Assembly (NCBI RefSeq): GCF_020080835.1
Contig: NC_058158.1
Coordinates: 1,674,001 to 1,738,000, forward strand
Reading direction: 5' to 3'
From: Cotesia glomerata
Taxonomy: Eukaryota; Arthropoda; Insecta; Hymenoptera; Braconidae
Length of the DNA: 64,000 nt
The notes under the pieces are model-generated. The model was not told where the DNA came from. It ran no database searches and saw nothing but the letters and a program-made list of their open reading frames with translations. The translations under genes and the position numbers were made by a program. This document shows, one piece after another, positions 26,401 through 35,400 of the stretch (positions are counted from its first letter, which is position 1; each line of letters begins with the position of its first letter).

Positions 26401-29400
26401 AAATTTTTTTTTGTACTTTTTTTGCGATTTCTCAAAATCTATCGGTCTGAATAGTTCCAAAGTATATTCAAAATCTAAGTTCAGTCAAGCCCTTTTGAAT
26501 GGCACCAACCGCGATGAAATCGGTCAAGCCGTTCAAAAACTATGAGAGGTTTACATCCACACACACACACACACACACACACGCGCGCATACATACATAC
26601 AGACATACAGACACCATCGCGGGAATAGTCAGGGAAGCTTCCTAGGACCTCAAAACGTCGAGATTCGATGAAAACTCGATTTTCGTAAAACGGGGTGAAA
26701 ACAATAACTTCCCAATTTTTGAAAATTTTTGAAAATTTTTGAAAATCGTCGATTTTCTTAGCGGGAAGTTAATAATTCTGAGACGAAAAGTCCTTAGCCA
26801 TTTTTCAATTACGGTAGTTCTTTCTCAACCTATAGTTTATGCTACTGTTGTCTTCGTCACGCGCTAGTGTTGCCTCTCTTACGGGCTATTGCTCACTTAC
26901 TTCCACGCATGACTTTATTTGTTTACTTTACTAGTTTATCAATGATTTCTCAAAAACTATGTGGTAGGGAATTCCAGAATTTTGTAGGGTAACTATACAT
27001 GTATTAATCTAAGTAATGTTAGTTTTTCGTGAAATCCTTAAAATTTCTTCAATACAAAAATAATAAAACTCGCGGTTTTCTCTTTCTTTTCCCATACCAC
27101 CTGTGTTAAAATGTCATTTTCAATTGCAATTATCTTCGGTTAGACGTGGTAAATTGTCTCTAAATTTTAACAGCGTGTGTATTATATATTTAACTACTTC
27201 TATACGGAGTTTGGGAGATTTCTTGAATTTTTGCTTTTTGGGCCTAACTACTTGAACCGCATAGATAATTAATTATTAATTAAAAATAACGTCTCTTTAT
27301 TTGTTAGAGAGAGAGAGAGAGCGCCAGTATCCAGTAAAGTATGAGCCAAACAAAGACACAACTAACTGTATGACTAACTAGTTTCTATAGCTAACGTAGT
27401 CACACATATTTACTTACACATTCACACGTGCAAGCGTCTTCAGTTCACTGATAGAAGGATTTATTTGTATTAAAAATATTTGTTAATAGTTAACAAATCA
27501 TTTATTAGAGACCATTTTTAGTATCAAACAAATATTTCTTAGTATTTAAAATGATTTGTTTGTATTTAATAAATCAGATATTCATTTATTAAATATTAAT
27601 AAATCTTTTTAAATACTAAGAAATATTTGTTAAGGACTAAAAAGTGGTCTCTAATAAATGATTTGTTAAATATTAACAAATATTTTAACTATAAACAAAT
27701 CCTTCTATCAGTGTTGGAACGCACTAGTGCTCTCTCTTTAACGCATAAAAGGACGTTATTTTAATTAATAATTAATTACCTATGAGTCTGATTAAAAAAT
27801 GGCTAAAGACTTTTCGTCTCAAAATTATTTTGTTTATCAGATGCTACAATGGCGTCCGTTACTTTTGGGACACTCTGTATATACATGCATTTATAAATTT
27901 TTTAACCAATGGTGTTTTTGGAGCTTATTTGACTAATTATGACATATGATAGCAAAATCAGGTGAAAATTCCACCATAAGGACTAATGCAATAGTTAGAT
28001 TTCTAACAAAATCTACCTAAAACTAATCCACGGATTTAATAACCGTATTGATAGATCGAGCTCTTATTGTGTCGTTAGGTGGCATATATAATAATACAAA
28101 GACGAATGAGGCGACCTTGTAGAGCATACTCAACCAGGATCTGAACCGATAAAAGAAATCTATCCAGCTGAAACTGGTGGGGTGACCTGATGCTGCCCGA
28201 GAAAAAATTACGAAAGCATCAGGATCTACTTTTATAAGAAATAATATCTAACGGGTAGTATTAGCCGAGTCCTTAACTTTTATTTGTTCCGTTGTCTAAC
28301 TCTAACTCAACTGAGCATCTGCCGTTTGGTGTTATGTCTAATGATGTGGATGCGGGGATGGCGCAACTTGCGCATCAACTCCACTGATGAGTTAAACCAT
28401 ATTAATATATGACAAATATAAATTATAAAGTGATGAAATTTTTACTAAACCGATAATGAGACTATAAAACGTTTATCTTTATACGGGTACGTTCTAATTT
28501 GTAACATTACATGTTTTATTATTTTATTTTCACTCAAGGCTAAAAAGTTTAACGTACAGAGAATAGAACAGAAAAAAATTAAATAGCTTGTGTTAAATAT
28601 ATATTTTGTTTTGTTATTATTTTTTAAGCTTAAATTATTTATTGAAACATTGAGCAAACGAATCGAGACAACGATCTCGTGTAGCTACAAGCTAACTATA
28701 TATACAGACTAAAAGTAAAAGGCAATAAGAAATGTGTACTTGACGCGAGAGGCTATTTAATTGAGCGTCCTTAACTCTGCTTACAATCTAGTTCCTAATT
28801 TTCTGTTTTGTTGAATATTAAGTTGCCATTAGCATAAGTAGCTTTTAAATTATTTATTGTTTTTTAAATAAGTTATTTTTGTTGTAGAAAAAAAGGTTTT
28901 GAGCCAAGAAAATATTTTTCTTCATAATTATTTTCTTGAGCAAAAAGAAATTTTTTTGACAAGATATTTCACTTATTTCAACAAAATTATTCTCTTGCTT
29001 TAAGAAATACGTATCTTGATCCAAGAAAATCTTGTTGTTTTGAGAAAATTCAGCCTCTTGCTCCAAAAAATTAAATATAAAGATAGAAGTAAATTTTCAT
29101 TAATATTTTTGTTGATTAAAATTTTAAATGGGAAGATTAAATAATATTGAATCATTTTTCTTTCATTCAATATGTATAATTGCACGCTACAATAATATAA
29201 ATTGGGTATCAAATATTCAAGAGAAAAATTTTCTCAAGGTGAGAAAATTTTTTTCTCAGCTGAAGTAGGTGGCGCTGCTTCCCTAAAGTGTCTAAAAATC
29301 TTGATCAAATATAAAAATTTATTGTATCAAGTATTTATGATAATTTGAATTAAGAAAAAATTACTTCTATCCAGAATAGAATTTAAAGAAAATTTTTCTT

Positions 29401-32400
29401 TAGCCAACGCAACTTTGGTCTCCTTTCAGGCACCCGACAATGTTCTTGAGCCAAGAAAATATTTTTCTTCCTAATTATTTTCTTGAGCAAAAAAATTTTT
29501 TTTTTTGACAAGAAATTTCACTTATTCCAACAAAATTAACTCTCTTGCTTTAAAAATACATATCTTGACCTAAGAAAATTTATTTAAGTCAAGAAAATCT
29601 TGTTGTTTTGAGAAAATTCAGCCTCTTGCTCCAAAAAATTTAGTTCTTGATAGAAATTAATTTTCTTATCTTGAGAAAATTTCTCTCTCGCTCCAAAAAA
29701 TTAAATATAAAGATAGAAGTAAATTTTCATTAATATTTTTATTGATTAACATATCAAATAGGAAGATCAAATAATATTTCATCATTTTTTCATTCAATAT
29801 GCATAATTGTACGGTAAAATAATATAAAATGGGTATCAAATATTCAAGAGAAAAATTTTCTCAAGGTAAGAAAATTTTTTTCTCAGCAGTAGGTGGCGCT
29901 GCTTCCCTAATGTATCTAAAAATATTGATCAAATATAAAAATTTATTGTATCAAGTATTTATGATAATTTGGATTAAGAAAAATTACTTCTATCAAGAAT
30001 AGAATTTAAAGAAAATTTTTCTTTAGCCAACGCAACTTTGGTCTCCTTTCAGGCACCCGACAATGTTCTTGAGCCAAGAAAATATTTTTCTTCCTAATTA
30101 TTTTCTTGAGCAAAAAAATTTTTTTTTTTGACAAGAAATTTCACTTATTCCAACAAAATTAACTCTCTTGCTTTAAAAATACATATCTTGACCTAAGAAA
30201 ATTTATTTAAGTCAAGAAAATCTTGTTGTTTTGAGAAAATTCAGCCTCTTGCTCCAAAAAATTTAGTTCTTGATAGAAATTAATTTTCTTATCTTGAGAA
30301 AATTTCTCTCTCGCTCCAAAAAATTAAATATAAAGATAGAAGTAAATTTTCATTAATATTTTTATTGATTAACATATCAAATAGGAAGATCAAATAATAT
30401 TTCATCATTTTTTTCATTCAATATGCATAATTGCACGGTAAAATAATATAAAATGGGTATCAAATATTCAAGAGAAAAATTTTCTCAAGGTAAGAAAATT
30501 TTTTTCTCAGCAGTAGGTGGCGCTGCTTCCCTAATGTATCTAAAAATCTTGATCAAATATAAAAATTTATTGTATCAAGTATTTATGATAATTTGGATTA
30601 AGAAAAAATTACTTCTATCAAGAATAGAATTTAAAGAAAAATTTTCTTTAGCCAACGCAACTTTGGTCTCCTTTCAGGCACCCGACAATGTTCTTGAGCC
30701 AAGAAAATATTTTTTCTTCCTAATTATTTTCTTGAGCAAAAAAATTTTTTTTTTTGACAAGAAATTTCACTTATTCCAACAAAATTAACTCTCTTGCTTT
30801 AAAAATACATATCTTGACCTAAGAAAATTTATTTAAGTCAAGAAAATCTTGTTGTTTTGAGAAAATTCAGCCTCTTGCTCCAAAAAATTTAGTTCTTGAT
30901 AGAAATTAATTTTCTTATCTTGAGAAAATTTCTCTCTCGCTCCAAAAAATTAAATATAAAGATAGAAGTAAATTTTCATTAATATTTTTATTGATTAACA
31001 TATCAAATAGGAAGATCAAATAATATTTCATCATTTTTTTCATTCAATATGCATAATTGCACGGTAAAATAATATAAAATGGGTATCAAATATTCAAGAG
31101 AAAAATTTTCTCAAGGTAAGAAAATTTTTTTCTCAGCAGTAGGTGGCGCTGCTTCCCTAATGTATCTAAAAATCTTGATCAAATATAAAAATTTATTGTA
31201 TCAAGTATTTATGATAATTTGGATTAAGAAAAAATTACTTCTATCAAGAATAGAATTTAAAGAAAAATTTTTACTTCGGCCAACATAACTTCGGTCTTCC
31301 TTCAGGCAGCCGAAAATTGTCTTGAGCCAAGAATTTTGTTCTCCAGTCAAGAAATTTTTTTTTCTGTGCAATAAATTTAAAATGTGCATTCATTTCAATA
31401 GAGCAAAGGTACACTAGGAGTGCTATGTGGGTGTTTCACAAATAACTATCAAAATCTGACGTCACAGCTAAAAGGAGGTTAATCGCACCGCAGGAGCGTA
31501 AAAAATATAAAAAAAACATATAAAACTCGTAGTGTAACTCTTGGCTTGTAGCATTCCTCAATACATATATATACATAGAGGTAATTTAACGTTTGTATAA
31601 ATAATAGCCGTACAGTGGTATTTTTTAAAAACTCCAGGCACTATTGTCTAGATTGTCCACCGTTAAATCTAGTCAACTATACTATACATATATACCTGTT
31701 AGATTTTATTAGCATTAATTTTACTCCAGCGCTCTACTCGGAATAAATTATTTAAATAATTTAACAGATTTTTATTTTTATAAAATAAAAATACCTGAGG
31801 GATGAGAAAGGATGAGATGGATAATGCGGGCTCGTTGGTGCGTGAAAGAAACAGATGACAAGGACATTAAAAATTGTCCGCGGCCGTCGTGTATCTCTCT
31901 GGCGACTCAGTATAACCAGAGACAGGGGAAAAGCAAGGTCGTTCTTTGACCTGTACACGGTTTTGCCGTGATAGTGATGGCAGACTGGCGCCGATTTTTG
32001 ATTTTACTTCCACTTCTTTGCTTCAAAAGAATAATCATTATAATATAATGAACCGGTCCATCTCTCATATAACGTGAACGTTAATTCCGACGTAATTCAC
32101 ATGGAATTTCGGATCTGTTTATCTTCACAAGAATAAAAAAAAAACACATTCTATTTCCATCGGACTCTTCGTGAGGAATATTTTATTTTTAAATAAATTA
32201 ATCATCACCGGCGTCATCTTCAGCGTAACTGGTAGCGATCGGCGTCATAATTGTCCTGCCTTGGTCACTCAAGATTACATTACACTAAAAATAAAATTAC
32301 ATAAATTATATCATAATCTATATTATTAAGAGAGTAAAAAAAATTTTTTATCCGAGATAGTCATGATAAAATCGGTTTTTTTAGTGAAATTAAATGTCAT

Positions 32401-35400
32401 TGCAAAGGTCTTGATTTAAATTTGTGCCTTTTTAAGGTTTCATATAATTCTCACCGATAGTTAATTTGTTATGATAAGTATTTAGGCTGCATTCAAAAAT
32501 ACTTTGTCTCTAGATACATAATTAAGAAATAACCTTGTATCTTGTAAATTATTGACATTTTTAAAGATATAAGCTCATCCCGATGTTACACTCATCAAGA
32601 CCTTTCATTTGAGTACCCACATCAATTTTTCATATATTTATATATATTATATATATATGTATATATGAAAAATATATGAAAATGCATGTGGGTACTCAAA
32701 TAAAAGCTCTTGATGAGTGTAACATCAGGATGAGCTTATGTCTTTAAAAATGTCAATAATTAAGAAATGACCTTGTATTTTTTCTACTCCTGACATTTTT
32801 AAAGATATAAGCTCATCCTGATGTTACACTCATCAAGACCTTTCATTTAAGTACCCACATCAATTTTTCATATATTTTATATATTTATATATATTATATA
32901 TATGAATATATGAAAAATATATAGAAATGCATGTGGGTACTCAAATGAAAGCTGTTGATGAGCTTTATATGAAGATGAGCTTATATATTTAAAAATATCA
33001 ATAATTAAGAAATGACCTTGTATTTTGAGAAGTATTGACATTTTTAAAGATATAAGCTGATTCCAATGTTACACTCATCAAGACCTTTCATTTAAGTACC
33101 CACATCAACTTTTCATATATTTTATATATTTATATATATTATATATATGTATATATGAAAAATATATCAAAAATTGATGTGGGTACTCAAATGAAAGCTG
33201 TTGATGAGCTTTATATGAAGGTGAGCTTATATCTTTAAAAATATCAATAATTAAGAAATGACCTTGTATTTTGAGAAGTATTGACATTTTTAAAGATATA
33301 AGCTGATTCCAATGTTACACTCATCAAGACCTTTCATTTAAGTACCCACATCAACTTTTCATATATTTTATATATTTATACATATTATATATATGTATAT
33401 ATGAAAAATATATCAAAAATTGATGTGGGTACTCAAATGAAAGCTCTTGACGAGTATAACATGAGCAAGATGAGCTTATATCTTTAAAACCATCAATATT
33501 TAACCGAGAACACTCGGATCAGCTTTTAGTCTTTAAGTAACAGTCAATATAATAAAATAAAAAATATTCTTGATGATATCTTTATAAGAGCTTATTACGA
33601 CAAAAATATTTTATTTTATTACTGGCAACCTTGCCGTCACTATGTGACTGCTGTGATTTGTAAATTATAAATAAATAAAATTTTACTTTATTAAATAATT
33701 ACTTTTGTTAAATTGCACTGTATTTTCTTAAATATTGATGGTTTTAAAGATATAAGTTCATTTTGATGTTACACTCATCAAGAGCTTTCATTTGAGTACC
33801 CACATGAATTTTTGATATATTTTTCATATATACATATATATAATATAAATAAATATATGAAATATATGAAAAATTGATGTGGCTACTCAAATGAAAGGTC
33901 TCTACGAATGTAATATCAAGATGAGCTTATATCTTCAAAAATATCAAATACAGTGCAATTTAACAAAAGTAATTATTTAATAAAGTAAAATTTTATTTAT
34001 TTATAATTTACAAATCACAGCAGTCACATAGTGACTGCAAGGTTGCCAGTAATAAAATAAAATATTTTTGTCGTAATAAGTTCTTATAAAGATATCATCA
34101 AGAATATTTTTTATTTCATTATATTGACTGTTACTTAAAGACTAAAAGCTGATCCGAGTGTTCTCGGTTGTTAAGTAATGGTACATAATATAAAATGTAA
34201 CTGTAAAATAATCTACTGTACACTTAGTCATGATTATTTATTATTTAAATGTACTTTACTCACAAGTCGACGTGAGACATGTTGCGAGACGTGATTTTGA
34301 CGTATTTAAATAATTCGCTGACAAAGAAAAGCACGTAGAGAATTATTCTCTTTACTAGCGAGTTATTTTTTATCTTACGCTCAATTTTTTTATGATACAT
34401 GCATATAAATTATTTATTCATACGTATGTAAATTGCGAGTACGGGGTATAAATGTATGCAAAAAGAAGCAATGTATGTTTAAATGCTTTCAAGTTATCCT
34501 TAATACGCACATGTTTCTTATATTACCCTTGGCCCTTTTTATGATTCAATGACAGCGCGTTAACGTAAGTACTGCTGCAGAAGCAGCAGATGTCGTCATC
34601 ATGGACACAAATCAATGTCTAAGACAATACATACCGTGTGTTAACTCCTAAGAATGCATCAAACCATAAACTCACACGTGCAGCATTTTCTATAATATCG
34701 TATGTAATTTATTTAATACTATTATCATTATTGTTATTATCATTATGTTTTTTTAACAGATTTTTTTCACTCGGTCTTTCAGGGTCATTTCACCATTCCC
34801 TGAAATAAAGTTAATATTTATTTATTTATTATTAAAATTGACAAGACATGATATTTTTAAACGAAATATTGTAAGTCATTTATACTATGATTAATAATAT
34901 TTATTATTGTATTTTTTGTAGCGATACTTTAATTTATTACCACTCAGTTATTAATGGTAATTTATTTTTTCTGTGGTTGTTACTTAAATCTAGGTAAGAG
35001 TGCCACTTAAGGTCAGCTTTGTCGCCAGGCCCAAAGATGTCAAAGTCGTAATTACTAAAAAACATCTTACCTGCGGTATTAAAGGTCATCCACCAATTAT
35101 AGACGGCGATTTTCCGCATGAAGTTAAGCTTGAGGATTCCACTTGGGTTATTGAGGATGGCAAAACTTTGCTCATAAACTTGGAAAAGGTATAAATAATT
35201 AATAATTATATAAATTAAAATTAAAATAATTATTATAATGATAGTAAAATTTATAGTTAAGCATTAAATATTACTATTATTATTGATTTTTATGGTGTAA
35301 TAATTAAATAAATTGTATTATTAAGAGAATAAGTAAAATTTTGTGGCCATAATTAAGAAATGACCTTGAATCTTGTGAACTATTGACATTTTTAAAGATA

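Larger units (their letters stand above)
25840..27877. mobile_element. TA-flanked DNA transposon with nested insertions
   Basis: Terminal inverted repeats of about 41 bp begin CAGGGTGTCCCAAAAGT at 25840 and, inverted, CAGAGTGTCCCAAAAGT at 27877. They extend to GCATCTGAT and are flanked by TA on both sides, as in Tc1/mariner elements. No transposase frame survives. Beyond the termini the arms keep similarity in inverted order: GAGACGAAAAGTCCTTAGCC near 26779 pairs with GGCTAAAGACTTTTCGTCTC near 27800. The element was therefore a fold-back before it received the R insertion and a MITE. Confidence 0.75.

Noticed and set aside
28186..28223. Hammerhead-ribozyme-like CTGATG...GAAA with a 9 bp stem
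   Set aside because: The invariant A after CUGANG is C here, and the required stem II and cleavage context are missing. It is just a short hairpin.
30453..30788. 111-codon ORF repeated in units of the 625 bp array
   Set aside because: The frame varies in length between units, is rich in Lys/Phe/Ile as expected of A/T DNA, and matches no domain.
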